Source of the DNA: Bacillus renqingensis
GTDB lineage: Bacteria; Bacillota; Bacilli; Bacillales; Cytobacillaceae
Direction of reading: 5' to 3'
Assembly (NCBI RefSeq): GCF_016464375.1
Contig: NZ_JADDIU010000003.1
Span: 184,942 to 248,941, forward strand
DNA length: 64,000 nucleotides
Part shown: in pieces, positions 28,497 to 36,770 of the stretch
How positions within the stretch are numbered: the first letter of the stretch is position 1
How the letters are laid out: each line of letters begins with the position of its first letter
Program-made: the position numbers and the translations under genes
The notes under the pieces: generated by a model
Databases searched by the model: none
Told to the model about the DNA's origin: nothing
What the model saw: the letters and a program-made list of their open reading frames with translations, nothing else

Positions 28497-28628
28497 TCAT
28501 TTTTGGGCAGCCTTTTGTACCCATTCAGAAATAGTGACATAATCCTTGTTATATTCCTTTAGCTTTTGTATTATCTCCCAGCCTTTACCAACTAGGACGA
28601 TTCCCTTCTCGTGAACGCACACCTTCAT
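28497..28628 (-). CDS. mciZ: Cell-division inhibitor peptide MciZ
   Basis: 43-aa minus-strand ORF behind GGAGGGG. The product contains GIVLVGKGWEIIQKLKEY, matching B. subtilis MciZ, the mother-cell peptide that caps FtsZ filaments and blocks Z-rings during sporulation. A SigE-type -10 (CATACATT) lies upstream on the same strand. Too short for most ORF calls. The identification rests on remembered sequence similarity over most of the peptide. Confidence 0.82.
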   Translation of the reverse strand: MKVCVHEKGIVLVGKGWEIIQKLKEYNKDYVTISEWVQKAAQK

Positions 28629-28657
28629 CCCATACCCCTCCATTTAAAGTATGGTAA

Positions 28658-28665
28658 AATGTATG
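28658..28665 (-). promoter_or_regulatory. SigE-type -10 box before mciZ
   Basis: CATACATT on the minus strand fits the SigE -10 consensus and gives a leader of about 22 bases. The -35 is weak. Confidence 0.45.
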
Positions 28666-28700
28666 ACGTGAAGAACGGAATAGAACAGGAGTTGACAGGA

Positions 28701-29255
28701 ATGAACAACCTTGAAGAAAAAACGCTCCACAGCGAAGAAATATTTTCGGGAAAAATAATCACACTAAGGCTGGAGGATGTCGAGCTGCCAAATGGCAAAC
28801 AAGCAAAACGTGAAATCATTAAACACCCGGGGGCCGTCGCGATTTTAGCCCTAACGGATGATAATAAAATAGTGATGGTGGAACAATATCGTAAGGCTTT
28901 AGAACAAACTATTGTTGAAATCCCTGCCGGCAAGTTGGAAAAAGGGGAAGAACCGGCAGGCTGTGCCCGCCGCGAATTAGAAGAAGAAACGGGCTATGTC
29001 TGTGATACGCTTAAGCTGCTCACGTCTTTTTACACTGCCCCAGGATTTGCTAATGAAATCATCCATATATTTTTGGCTAGCGGGTTGACCAAGAAGGAAA
29101 ATTCCGCTGCTATGGATGAAGATGAGTTTGTCAATTTGGAAGAAGTAACACTCGAAGAAGCACTGCAATATATCAAAGAACAAAAGATTTATGACGCGAA
29201 AACGATTTACGCGGTCCAATACTTACAACTACAAGAGGCGTTGACAAATAAATGA
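28701..29255 (+). CDS. nudF: ADP-ribose pyrophosphatase NudF (YqkG)
   Basis: 184-aa Nudix hydrolase that splits ADP-ribose to AMP and ribose-5-phosphate. The Nudix box lies at residues 77-99 with R91-E92-L-E-E-E-T-G98. The preceding KIVMVEQYRKALE segment is typical of ADP-ribose-specific members. ATG 28701 follows AGGAG; upstream in-frame codons belong to the mciZ side. Overlaps the next gene by 4 bases (ATGA). Confidence 0.92.
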   Translation: MNNLEEKTLHSEEIFSGKIITLRLEDVELPNGKQAKREIIKHPGAVAILALTDDNKIVMVEQYRKALEQTIVEIPAGKLEKGEEPAGCARRELEEETGYVCDTLKLLTSFYTAPGFANEIIHIFLASGLTKKENSAAMDEDEFVNLEEVTLEEALQYIKEQKIYDAKTIYAVQYLQLQEALTNK

Positions 29256-30415
29256 ACCGTTATTATGTAGATTTACATATACACATCGGAAGGACGTGGA
29301 CGGGAAAACCAGTCAAAATTACCGGGGCCAAGTCGCTAACGTTCACGAATATCATGGAGCATGCTCGGCTCATAAAAGGGCTCAACATGGTCGGGATCAT
29401 CGACAGCCATTCACCGGAAGTTATTCTGGAAATGGAAAGCTTGATTGAAAGCGGTGAAGTGTATGAACACCCCGATGGTGGCCTTGTTTTTGGAGATTTA
29501 ACCGTCATTCCCGGCTCAGAATTAGAAATTTATGATGAAGGATGCAATGGCCCGATTCATGTCCTTTGCTTTATGCCGAACCTATCTTTAATGAAGGAAT
29601 TTTCCAATTGGCTTTCCGGCCATTTGAAAAATATCCAATTAAGCTCTCAGCGCGTCTATGTTACGGGACGTATTTTACAAAAAAAGGTGAAAGATATGGG
29701 CGGCATTTTTATCCCGGCCCATGTGTTTACCCCGTTCAAAAGTTTATATGGGAAGGGTGTTAATCGTTCTTTAACAGAAGTGTTTGATCCTCGGCTTATC
29801 GATGGAATTGAACTGGGCTTGAGCTCGGACACGGAAATGGCTGATCAAATTGGTGAAATTCATGACTATACCTTCGTGACGAATTCTGACGCCCACTCTT
29901 TGGCAAAGATCGCCCGAGAATATCAAGTGATGGCCATGGAGGAACCAACATTTGCTGAACTGCAAAAGGCGTTAAAAAGGGAAAATGGGCGAAAAATCAT
30001 TGCCAATTATGGTCTTGACCCTTTGCTCGGTAAATACCACAAGACCGTCTGTGCGGAATGCTTGCACCCAGCCCATGAAGGCGACCAACTATGTGAACAG
30101 TGCGGTCATAAAAAAATCATTAAAGGGGTAGCTGACCGTATTTTGGAATTGAAAACGGCTGACACAAGCCCATCGTGGCGGCCGCCATATGTTCACCAAG
30201 TACCGCTTGAATTTATTCCCGGATTAGGTCCACGATTATTAGAAAAATTGGTGAACCATTTCGGCAGTGAAATGGCTATCTTACATGAGGTTCCATACCA
30301 TGCCTTAAAAGAGGTTGTACCAGTGAAAATAGCCGATCTTATCTTGAAAGCGAGAGAAGGCAAAATAAACCTTGCCCCAGGCGGCGGTGGCAAATACGGA
30401 AAAATCGCTGATTAA
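29252..30415 (+). CDS. yqxK: Endonuclease Q family protein (PHP domain, YqxK)
   Basis: 387-aa protein. The N-terminal PHP metal domain has HIHIG, DSHSP and a later SDAHS. A zinc ribbon (CAEC ... CEQC) and a C-terminal helix-hairpin-helix (FIPGLGPRLLEKL) follow. This layout is that of EndoQ, which nicks DNA 5' of deaminated bases. Coupled to nudF by ATGA overlap. The 45-bp palindrome begins 6 bases after its stop and may end its transcript. Confidence 0.88.
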   Translation: MNRYYVDLHIHIGRTWTGKPVKITGAKSLTFTNIMEHARLIKGLNMVGIIDSHSPEVILEMESLIESGEVYEHPDGGLVFGDLTVIPGSELEIYDEGCNGPIHVLCFMPNLSLMKEFSNWLSGHLKNIQLSSQRVYVTGRILQKKVKDMGGIFIPAHVFTPFKSLYGKGVNRSLTEVFDPRLIDGIELGLSSDTEMADQIGEIHDYTFVTNSDAHSLAKIAREYQVMAMEEPTFAELQKALKRENGRKIIANYGLDPLLGKYHKTVCAECLHPAHEGDQLCEQCGHKKIIKGVADRILELKTADTSPSWRPPYVHQVPLEFIPGLGPRLLEKLVNHFGSEMAILHEVPYHALKEVVPVKIADLILKAREGKINLAPGGGGKYGKIAD

Positions 30416-30420
30416 TCAAG

Positions 30421-30465
30421 TGGTGTCAGGCACCATGTGAAATTTTCACATGGTGCCTGACACCA
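30421..30465. repeat. Perfect 45-bp palindrome, copy A
   Basis: Two exact 22-bp arms, each containing GGTGTCAGGCACCATGTGA or its complement, flank a single T. Each arm itself contains the smaller palindrome GGTG-TCAGG-CACC. It shares its core with 36652-36696. Confidence 0.92.
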
Positions 30466-30502
30466 AGTCTACTATTTTTTAATCATAGAATTGCTAGATT
30501 GG

Positions 30503-30510
30503 CATAGAAT
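30503..30510 (+). promoter_or_regulatory. Possible SigE-type -10 box before spoIIM
   Basis: CATAGAAT, 14 bases after ATCATAG, resembles SigE promoter elements. spoIIM is SigE-controlled in B. subtilis. Confidence 0.4.
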
Positions 30511-30548
30511 GTAGTAATTGATTGATTGAAAAGTAGGAGGAGCGAGAG

Positions 30549-31196
30549 ATGAAAAAACGATTGTACCAGTCCGATGCAGCAGGCTATTTGCGTGAGCATT
30601 CCTCAATATTTTTATTTATTGTGGTATTATTCTTAATGGGTGTTATTTTCGGGGCGATAGTCGTAAACAGTATGAGTTTTACCCAGAAAGAAGACTTATT
30701 CTATTATTTATCACAGTTTTTTGGACAGGTATCAGATGAGAAAGTTGCCGAGAAAGGCGACCTATTCATGCAAAGCTTCTTTCATAATAGTAAATTCATT
30801 GGGCTTATCTGGGTTCTTGGGATATCCATTATTGGGCTTCCGGTGATTCTCATTCTCTTATTTGTCAAGGGGATGGTTGTCGGCTTTACAGTCGGTTTTC
30901 TTGTCAGCCAAATGGGATGGAAAGGATTTATGCTTGCCGCTGTTTCCATCCTGCCGCAAAACTTGATTATCATTCCGGTGTTTATTATCATGGCATCATT
31001 ATCAGTTATTATTTCTTTAAAAATGATTAAAAAACAATTCATGAAAAAATTTGCCCAGCCGGTCATGCCGTTATTTAAAGGATACCTTATTGCCTTGCTT
31101 GCCGCTGTTATCTTTATTTCGGCTGCCTCTGGAATTGAAGCCTATTTATCGCCATTGTTAATGAAAACAGTTATTAGTGCTGCTAGTTTAAAATAA
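30549..31196 (+). CDS. spoIIM: Stage II sporulation protein M
   Basis: 215-aa polytopic membrane protein of the SpoIIDMP machine that drives septal peptidoglycan thinning and engulfment. Hydrophobic segments lie at about 20-43, 85-118, 135-155 and 180-200, with the family GWKGFMLAAVSILPQNL region. ATG 30549 follows AGGAGGAG. It precedes fur as in B. subtilis. Confidence 0.94.
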   Translation: MKKRLYQSDAAGYLREHSSIFLFIVVLFLMGVIFGAIVVNSMSFTQKEDLFYYLSQFFGQVSDEKVAEKGDLFMQSFFHNSKFIGLIWVLGISIIGLPVILILLFVKGMVVGFTVGFLVSQMGWKGFMLAAVSILPQNLIIIPVFIIMASLSVIISLKMIKKQFMKKFAQPVMPLFKGYLIALLAAVIFISAASGIEAYLSPLLMKTVISAASLK

Positions 31197-31227
31197 ATAT
31201 TAAATGATAATTATTGCTTTCTTTTGT

Positions 31228-31271
31228 TTATAATAATTTTATTTTGAATCTCCTTTATCATCTGTTATAAT
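31228..31271 (+). promoter_or_regulatory. fur promoter with PerR-like box
   Basis: TTGAAT, 16-bp spacer, TATAAT with TGn extension (31244-31271). Directly upstream, 31228-31242 reads TTATAATAATTTTAT, which fits the PerR box (TTATAATnATTATAA) at 13 of 15 positions. fur is PerR-regulated in B. subtilis. A further TGATAAT at 31205 could be a half Fur site. Confidence 0.65.
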
Positions 31272-31304
31272 GAGAACTAACAGTGGCGAGGGAGGGACAA
31301 AGGG

Positions 31305-31772
31305 ATGGAAACTAGACTTGAGAGAATAAAAAAACTGTTGCATTCAGCCAGCTATAAGCTTACACCACAGCGCGAAGCAACCGTTAGAGTTTTACTGGAA
31401 AATGAAGAGGATCATTTAAGTGCAGAAGATGTGTACCTCCTCGTAAAAGAAAAATCGCCTGAAATTGGTTTAGCAACGGTTTATCGAACATTGGAGTTAT
31501 TAACAGAATTAAAAATTGTCGATAAAATAAATTTTGGTGATGGTGTATCCCGCTATGATCTCAGGCAGGAAGGTGCGGCTCATTTTCATCATCATCTTGT
31601 TTGTATTGAGTGCGGCGCCGTTGATGAGATTCAGGAAGATTTACTTGAAGATGTCGAAGCCATAGTAGAACGGAAATGGAATTTTAAAATAAAAGACCAC
31701 CGTCTTACCTTCCACGGTATCTGTCATCGCTGCCAGAATAAAGTGAAAGAGGAAGACAAAGCAGACGAATAA
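31305..31772 (+). CDS. fur: Ferric uptake regulator Fur
   Basis: 155-aa iron-sensing repressor. The N-terminal winged helix has the recognition segment GLATVYRTLELL. The regulatory site has FHHHLVC, and the structural zinc site is C100, C103, C140 and C143. Presence of SLATVYRTL-type sequence and location after spoIIM support Fur rather than PerR or Zur. Confidence 0.95.
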   Translation: METRLERIKKLLHSASYKLTPQREATVRVLLENEEDHLSAEDVYLLVKEKSPEIGLATVYRTLELLTELKIVDKINFGDGVSRYDLRQEGAAHFHHHLVCIECGAVDEIQEDLLEDVEAIVERKWNFKIKDHRLTFHGICHRCQNKVKEEDKADE

Positions 31773-31775
31773 ACC

Positions 31776-31804
31776 AAGTCCTTTTCGTACAGAGGACTTT
31801 TTTT
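31776..31804 (+). terminator. Terminator after fur
   Basis: Stem AAGTCCT/AGGACTT followed by a T run. Confidence 0.8.
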
Positions 31805-31909
31805 ATTAGAATGATTCCCAAATTCCTATTTAACTAGGTATAAAACTTGTCCATTTTGGCATACCTTTTTACTAGGATTTCCATTAAATCGGAGTTTGGG
31901 GGAAGTAAG

Positions 31910-32137
31910 ATGATGTCATTCATAAAGGTAATTCTGCAAACCATTAAGGTTTTTATCATATTCACTGGATGCACAGTCCTGTTTTATTATGGTATCATGT
32001 GGATAACTGAGGAATATCAAAATAATCATCGCTACGATGAACCGGAAGGAGCAGCTTTAAAAGTTTCCAACCCGGTAAGAGAGGAAAACTCTACCTGGTT
32101 TGATCGGTTAAAATTGTTTTATTTAAATGGGGAGTAA
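31910..32137 (+). CDS. yqzK: DUF4227 small membrane protein YqzK
   Basis: 75-aa protein. One membrane helix (about 8-32: [20 protein letters not shown]) precedes a polar tail ([24 protein letters not shown]). ATG 31910 follows GGGGGAAG. It sits between fur and xerD, the position of yqzK in B. subtilis; the stop is 4 bases before the xerD start. Function unknown. Confidence 0.82.
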   Translation: MMSFIKVILQTIKVFIIFTGCTVLFYYGIMWITEEYQNNHRYDEPEGAALKVSNPVREENSTWFDRLKLFYLNGE

Positions 32138-32141
32138 GGCG

Positions 32142-33035
32142 ATGGAAGAACAAATAAAAAGTTTTTTACATTTCTTAATTGAAGAAAAAGGGCTGGCGCA
32201 AAATACAATTATGTCATATGAGCGCGATCTCAAAAGCTATCTTCATTATTTAAAAGAGGTTGAAATGATTGACGTCTTAAATAGCGTCCAGCGGGTCCAT
32301 ATCGTTCATTTTCTAAAGTTTTTAAAAGACCAGGGGAAATCTCCGAAAACAATAGCGAGACATATTGCTTCTGTTCGGGCATTTCATCAATTTTTATTAA
32401 GGCAGAAAATAACGGAACAGGATCCATCCGTTCATATTGAAGCGCCAAAATTAGAGAGGGAGCAGCCAAAGGTGTTGAGTTTGCAGGAAGTGGAGACTCT
32501 TTTGGATGCCCCAAAACCACATGACCACTATGGGTTAAGAGATAAGGCGATGCTGGAGCTCCTTTATGCAACAGGAATCAGGGTGAGTGAGTTGGTCGGT
32601 TTGGATGTGGACCATGTCAATTTACTGATGGGTTTTGTTTGTTGCATTGGCAAGGGGAATAAGGAGAGAATTATCCCTATTGGAAAGACGGCTGCCCAGG
32701 CTGTAAAACAATATTTAGAAATAGGCAGGCCGCTGTTCATCTCAAAAAATCAAGCGGATCAAGCGCTCTTTTTGAATCATCAAGGTAAAAGATTATCCAG
32801 GCAGGGGTTTTGGAAAATATTAAAGAAATTGGCGAAGGAAGCCGGGATTGAAAAGGAACTAACGCCACATACCCTTAGACATTCTTTTGCCACGCATTTA
32901 ATAGAAAATGGAGCTGATCTGCGGGCTGTTCAGGAGTTGTTAGGTCACGCCGATATTTCAACAACGCAAATTTATACAAATGTGAAAACAACAAAATTAT
33001 CGGATGTGTATCGTAAATTTCATCCACGAGCTTAA
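32142..33035 (+). CDS. xerD: Site-specific tyrosine recombinase XerD (RipX)
   Basis: 297-aa recombinase that, with XerC/CodV, resolves chromosome dimers at dif. An N-terminal SAM-like core-binding domain (about 1-85) precedes the catalytic domain with Arg in ATGIRVSEL, the [11 protein letters not shown]is/Arg pair, [12 protein letters not shown] and the nucleophilic Tyr. ATG 32142 follows GGGGAG, so I dropped five codons from the longest frame. Confidence 0.95.
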   Translation: MEEQIKSFLHFLIEEKGLAQNTIMSYERDLKSYLHYLKEVEMIDVLNSVQRVHIVHFLKFLKDQGKSPKTIARHIASVRAFHQFLLRQKITEQDPSVHIEAPKLEREQPKVLSLQEVETLLDAPKPHDHYGLRDKAMLELLYATGIRVSELVGLDVDHVNLLMGFVCCIGKGNKERIIPIGKTAAQAVKQYLEIGRPLFISKNQADQALFLNHQGKRLSRQGFWKILKKLAKEAGIEKELTPHTLRHSFATHLIENGADLRAVQELLGHADISTTQIYTNVKTTKLSDVYRKFHPRA

Positions 33036-33071
33036 TAGAATAGAATGGTAGTGGAGTATGTTCAAAAGTTC

Positions 33072-33102
33072 AAAAAGCTGCCAAAAATAGGGCAGCTTTT
33101 TT
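33072..33102 (+). terminator. Terminator after xerD
   Basis: Stem AAAAGCTGCC/GGCAGCTTTT with T run. Confidence 0.85.
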
Positions 33103-33103
33103 C

Positions 33104-33151
33104 TTGTAATTTTATCCCCATCTTGTAAAATAGAGATGTCAGACTTCTGAC
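33104..33151 (+). promoter_or_regulatory. deoB operon promoter with palindromic operator candidate
   Basis: TTGTAA (33104-33109), 16-bp spacer, TAAAAT (33126-33131). The perfect palindrome GTCAGACTTCTGAC lies at 33138-33151, at the expected transcription start, a repressor-like position. The regulator is not identifiable from here. Confidence 0.5.
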
Positions 33152-33305
33152 GAATTAAACGAAATTTTTAGGCTAATCGTTACTATTAAGGGAATGATAT
33201 GGTTGTTTACAGTTTTTTCGATGATTGCAAACGTTGTCAAAAAGCGAAGGAGTTAGGATCTTAGCCTTTCAATCTTTCGCAAAAATGAAAAAGGAGGAAA
33301 AATGA

Positions 33306-34490
33306 ATGGTCTCCAATACATACAAACGTATTTTTATTATTGTAATGGACTCGGTTGGGATTGGTGAAGACCCGGATGCAGAAAGGTTTGGCGATAAAGG
33401 GGCCGATACGCTTGGCCATATTGCGGAACGAATGAACGGCCTTCATATGCCAAACATGGGTAAGCTGGGGTTGAGTAATATCCGTGAACTTAAAGGGATT
33501 GAAAAGGCGGAAAAACCGTTAGCTTATTATACAAAAATGATGGAAGCCTCTAACGGTAAAGATACGATGACAGGGCACTGGGAAATCATGGGGTTAAATA
33601 TTAAAACCCCGTTTCAGGTCTTTCCCGAAGGATTCCCGGAGGAGCTCCTTAATGAATTAGAAAAACGTACAGGTCGTAAAGTAATCGGCAATAAACCGGC
33701 AAGCGGTACGGCGATTATTGAAGAACTAGGCGAAGAGCATATGAAAACGGGGGCAATGATTGTGTATACTTCTGCCGATTCTGTACTGCAAATTGCTGCC
33801 CATGAGGAAATCATTCCCCTTGATGAGCTGTATAACATTTGTAAGATTGCCCGGGAATTAACGCTCGATGAGAAATACATGGTAGGGCGAGTCATTGCCC
33901 GTCCGTTCGTTGGAGAACCAGGCAGCTTTAAACGAACACCAAACCGCCATGATTACGCGTTAAAACCGTTTGAGCGGACGGTTATGAGTGAATTGAAGGA
34001 TGCCGGTTTTGATGTGATTGCAATTGGAAAAATTTCTGATATTTACGATGGTGAAGGCGTGACAAAATCGCTTAGAACAGTCTCCAATATGGATGGAATG
34101 GATAAGCTCATTGAAACCTTTGATATGGATTTCACCGGAATCAGCTTTGTCAATTTAGTGGATTTTGATGCACTCTACGGGCATCGCCGCGACCCTGAAG
34201 GATATGGGAAGGCACTTGAGGAATACGATGCACGCCTGCCGGAAGTGTTTGCCAAAATGCAAGCAGACGATCTATTGATGATAACGGCAGATCATGGCAA
34301 TGATCCGATTGCACCTGGAACTGACCATACACGTGAATATGTACCATTACTTGTGTACTCGAAACGAATGACAGAAGGGAAGGAATTACCGCTTCGCCAA
34401 ACATTTGCCGACCTTGGTGCAACCGTAGCTGAAAACTTTCAGGTGAAGATGCCTCAGTACGGTAAAAGTTTTTTAAATGATTTAAAGTAA
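33306..34490 (+). CDS. deoB: Phosphopentomutase
   Basis: 394-aa alkaline-phosphatase-fold enzyme interconverting (deoxy)ribose 1- and 5-phosphate in nucleoside salvage. Metal motifs are [10 protein letters not shown] near the N-terminus and ITADHGNDP near the C-terminus; KDTMTGHWE carries the catalytic threonine region. ATG 33306 follows AAGGAGG; an out-of-frame ATG lies 4 bases earlier. First gene of deoB-punA-pdp. Confidence 0.95.
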   Translation: MVSNTYKRIFIIVMDSVGIGEDPDAERFGDKGADTLGHIAERMNGLHMPNMGKLGLSNIRELKGIEKAEKPLAYYTKMMEASNGKDTMTGHWEIMGLNIKTPFQVFPEGFPEELLNELEKRTGRKVIGNKPASGTAIIEELGEEHMKTGAMIVYTSADSVLQIAAHEEIIPLDELYNICKIARELTLDEKYMVGRVIARPFVGEPGSFKRTPNRHDYALKPFERTVMSELKDAGFDVIAIGKISDIYDGEGVTKSLRTVSNMDGMDKLIETFDMDFTGISFVNLVDFDALYGHRRDPEGYGKALEEYDARLPEVFAKMQADDLLMITADHGNDPIAPGTDHTREYVPLLVYSKRMTEGKELPLRQTFADLGATVAENFQVKMPQYGKSFLNDLK

Positions 34491-34521
34491 TTTGAAATAC
34501 GCCTGAGTAAGGGGGAGAAAA

Positions 34522-35340
34522 ATGAAGTTTGAAAATATTCAAAAGGCGGCAGGCTTTTTAAAAGAAAAATACCCCGAGACACCGAAAATTGGGCTCATAT
34601 TAGGTTCCGGTCTAGGGGTGCTGGCGGATGAAATAGAAAGACCGATAAAAATTCCTTATCATGTGATTCCTGATTTCCCTGTATCTACCGTGGAAGGCCA
34701 TGCCGGACAACTGGTATTCGGTAGATTAAATGGTGTTGAAGTTGTCGCGATGCAAGGACGGTTTCATTTCTATGAAGGCTACAGCATGGATAAAGTAACC
34801 TTTCCTGTTCGCGTGATGAAACAGCTCGGGATAGAAATATTAATCGTCACCAATGCAGCTGGAGGAGTGAATGAAAGTTTTTCACCTGGTGATTTAATGA
34901 TCATTTCCGATCATATTAATAATATGGGGACGAATCCATTAATAGGGCCGAATGATTTACAGCTTGGCGAGCGTTTCCCGGACATGTCAGAGGTATATGC
35001 AAAAGACTTGCGGGCAACCGCTAAAGAAATTGCTGCGGAATTACAGTTAGATGTGAAAGAAGGGATTTATTTTGGGAATCCCGGCCCTGTCTACGAAACA
35101 CCGGCGGAAATTCGGATGATCCGCAGCCTTGGCGGTGATGCCGTGGGAATGTCGACGGTCCCGGAAGTAATCGTCGCCCGCCACAGTGGCCTGAAGGTCC
35201 TAGGGATTTCCTGTATCTCCAATATGGCTGCCGGAATTCTTGATCAGCCGTTGACACATGAGGAAGTTATGGAAACGACAGAAAAGGTAAAAGCCAATTT
35301 TCTTCACTATATTAAAGAAATTGTGAAGCGTATTGCATAA
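34522..35340 (+). CDS. punA: Purine-nucleoside phosphorylase (guanosine/inosine type)
   Basis: 272-aa class-II PNP that cleaves guanosine, inosine and deoxy forms with phosphate. The phosphate loop GSGLGVLADE, MQGRFHFYEGY and VTNAAGGVN segments are visible. The base-binding region lies in GLKVLGISCISNMAAG. GGGGGAG precedes ATG 34522. Operon with deoB and pdp, so pentose-1-phosphates are handled together. Confidence 0.94.
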   Translation: MKFENIQKAAGFLKEKYPETPKIGLILGSGLGVLADEIERPIKIPYHVIPDFPVSTVEGHAGQLVFGRLNGVEVVAMQGRFHFYEGYSMDKVTFPVRVMKQLGIEILIVTNAAGGVNESFSPGDLMIISDHINNMGTNPLIGPNDLQLGERFPDMSEVYAKDLRATAKEIAAELQLDVKEGIYFGNPGPVYETPAEIRMIRSLGGDAVGMSTVPEVIVARHSGLKVLGISCISNMAAGILDQPLTHEEVMETTEKVKANFLHYIKEIVKRIA

Positions 35341-35363
35341 TGTTTACAAAGTGGTGAGTAATA

Positions 35364-36671
35364 ATGAGAATGGTCGACTTAATTGAAAAAAAACGCGACG
35401 GTTATGAACTTTCAACAGAAGAAATTCATTTTATCATCAACGGCTATACAGACGGCTCGATTCCGGATTATCAGGTTAGTGCGCTGCTGATGGCCATCGT
35501 TTTTCGCGGTATGTCAGAAAGGGAACGAGCCGATTTAACTTTGGCAATGGTGGAGTCAGGGGAGAAAATTGATTTATCCCAAATTAGAGGGATTAAGGTA
35601 GACAAGCACTCTACCGGCGGTGTGGGTGACACAACAACCCTTGTCCTCGGACCGCTTGTAGCGGCAGCGGGTGTTCCGGTTGCCAAAATGTCCGGGCGTG
35701 GTTTAGGTCACACCGGCGGAACGATTGATAAATTAGAATCAGTCAAAGGCTTCCATGTAGAAATCGACAAAGATGAATTTATTGAACTTGTAAATAGAAA
35801 TAAAATTGCTGTCATCGGGCAAAGCGGTAATTTAACACCGGCAGACAAAAAGCTCTATGCACTCCGAGACGTGACGGCGACCGTTGAGAGTATTCCGCTG
35901 ATTGCAAGCTCGATTATGAGTAAAAAAATTGCTGCCGGGGCTGACGCCATCGTCCTTGATGTAAAGACCGGCGCCGGAGCCTTTATGAAGACGCTTGCGG
36001 ATTCACGAGAACTGGCACAGGCAATGGTTAGTATCGGGAATAATGTCGGGCGAAGAACAGTGGCGGTGATTTCTGATATGAGGCAGCCGCTCGGGTTTGC
36101 CATCGGAAATGCCTTGGAAGTGAAGGAAGCCATTGATACGTTAAAAGGAGAAGGTCCTCATGATCTAACGGAGCTATGCCTGACCCTTGGCAGTCATATG
36201 GTGTACTTGGCAGAGAAGGCTGGTTCTTTAGCAGAGGCGCGGACCTTGCTTGAAAATGCGATGAAAGACGGCTCTGCACTTGAAAAATTAAAAGTGTTCT
36301 TAAGTTCTCAAGGCGGCGATGCATCCATCGTCGATCATCCTGAGAAATTACCACAGGCAAAGTTTATCTATGAACTCGAGGCAAAAGAGGATGGCTACGT
36401 AGCGGAAATGGTCGCTGATGAAATAGGGACAGCAGCAATGTTACTAGGAGCGGGGAGAGCCACTAAGGATTCTGTCATTGACTTAGCCGTAGGACTTGTC
36501 TTACGAAAGAAAATCGGCGATCAAGTCAAAAAAGGCGAATCCCTCGTAACCATTCACAGCAACTTTGAAAACATAAACGAAGTAAAACAAAAGCTATATG
36601 AAAATATCAAGATTTCTTCAAGAAAAGTAACTGCCCCGACTCTTATCCATGAGGTGTCAGGCACCATGTGA
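35364..36671 (+). CDS. pdp: Pyrimidine-nucleoside phosphorylase
   Basis: 435-aa enzyme acting on uridine, thymidine and deoxyuridine. The signature [19 protein letters not shown] and the phosphate-site KHSTGGVGD are intact, with a C-terminal lipoyl-like domain. The last residues (VSGTM) and the UGA stop are encoded by the left arm of the 45-bp palindrome at 36652, so the natural C-terminus was replaced by repeat sequence with little loss of length. The palindrome and its T run then end the transcript. Confidence 0.95.
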   Translation: MRMVDLIEKKRDGYELSTEEIHFIINGYTDGSIPDYQVSALLMAIVFRGMSERERADLTLAMVESGEKIDLSQIRGIKVDKHSTGGVGDTTTLVLGPLVAAAGVPVAKMSGRGLGHTGGTIDKLESVKGFHVEIDKDEFIELVNRNKIAVIGQSGNLTPADKKLYALRDVTATVESIPLIASSIMSKKIAAGADAIVLDVKTGAGAFMKTLADSRELAQAMVSIGNNVGRRTVAVISDMRQPLGFAIGNALEVKEAIDTLKGEGPHDLTELCLTLGSHMVYLAEKAGSLAEARTLLENAMKDGSALEKLKVFLSSQGGDASIVDHPEKLPQAKFIYELEAKEDGYVAEMVADEIGTAAMLLGAGRATKDSVIDLAVGLVLRKKIGDQVKKGESLVTIHSNFENINEVKQKLYENIKISSRKVTAPTLIHEVSGTM

Positions 36672-36703
36672 ATAATTCACATGGTGCCTGACACCTTTTT
36701 TTA
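36652..36703 (+). repeat. Perfect 45-bp palindrome, copy B, overlapping the pdp end and acting as terminator
   Basis: Exact 22-bp arms sharing GGTGTCAGGCACCATGTGA with copy A flank a single A. The outermost and innermost pairs differ from copy A but still pair. A run of T follows the right arm, so it should terminate the deoB-punA-pdp transcript. Confidence 0.92.
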
Positions 36704-36712
36704 GTATTAATT

Positions 36713-36740
36713 GTATAAAGTAATTTATTTTGGAAAAAAT
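36713..36740 (+). promoter_or_regulatory. SigF/SigG-type promoter of dacF
   Basis: GTATA, 14-bp spacer, GGAAAAAAT, matching the forespore -35 (GyATA) and -10 (GGnrAnAnT) patterns. dacF is a forespore gene in B. subtilis. Confidence 0.6.
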
Positions 36741-36770
36741 GGTGGCTATAAAGATTGGAGGGTTATGTGA

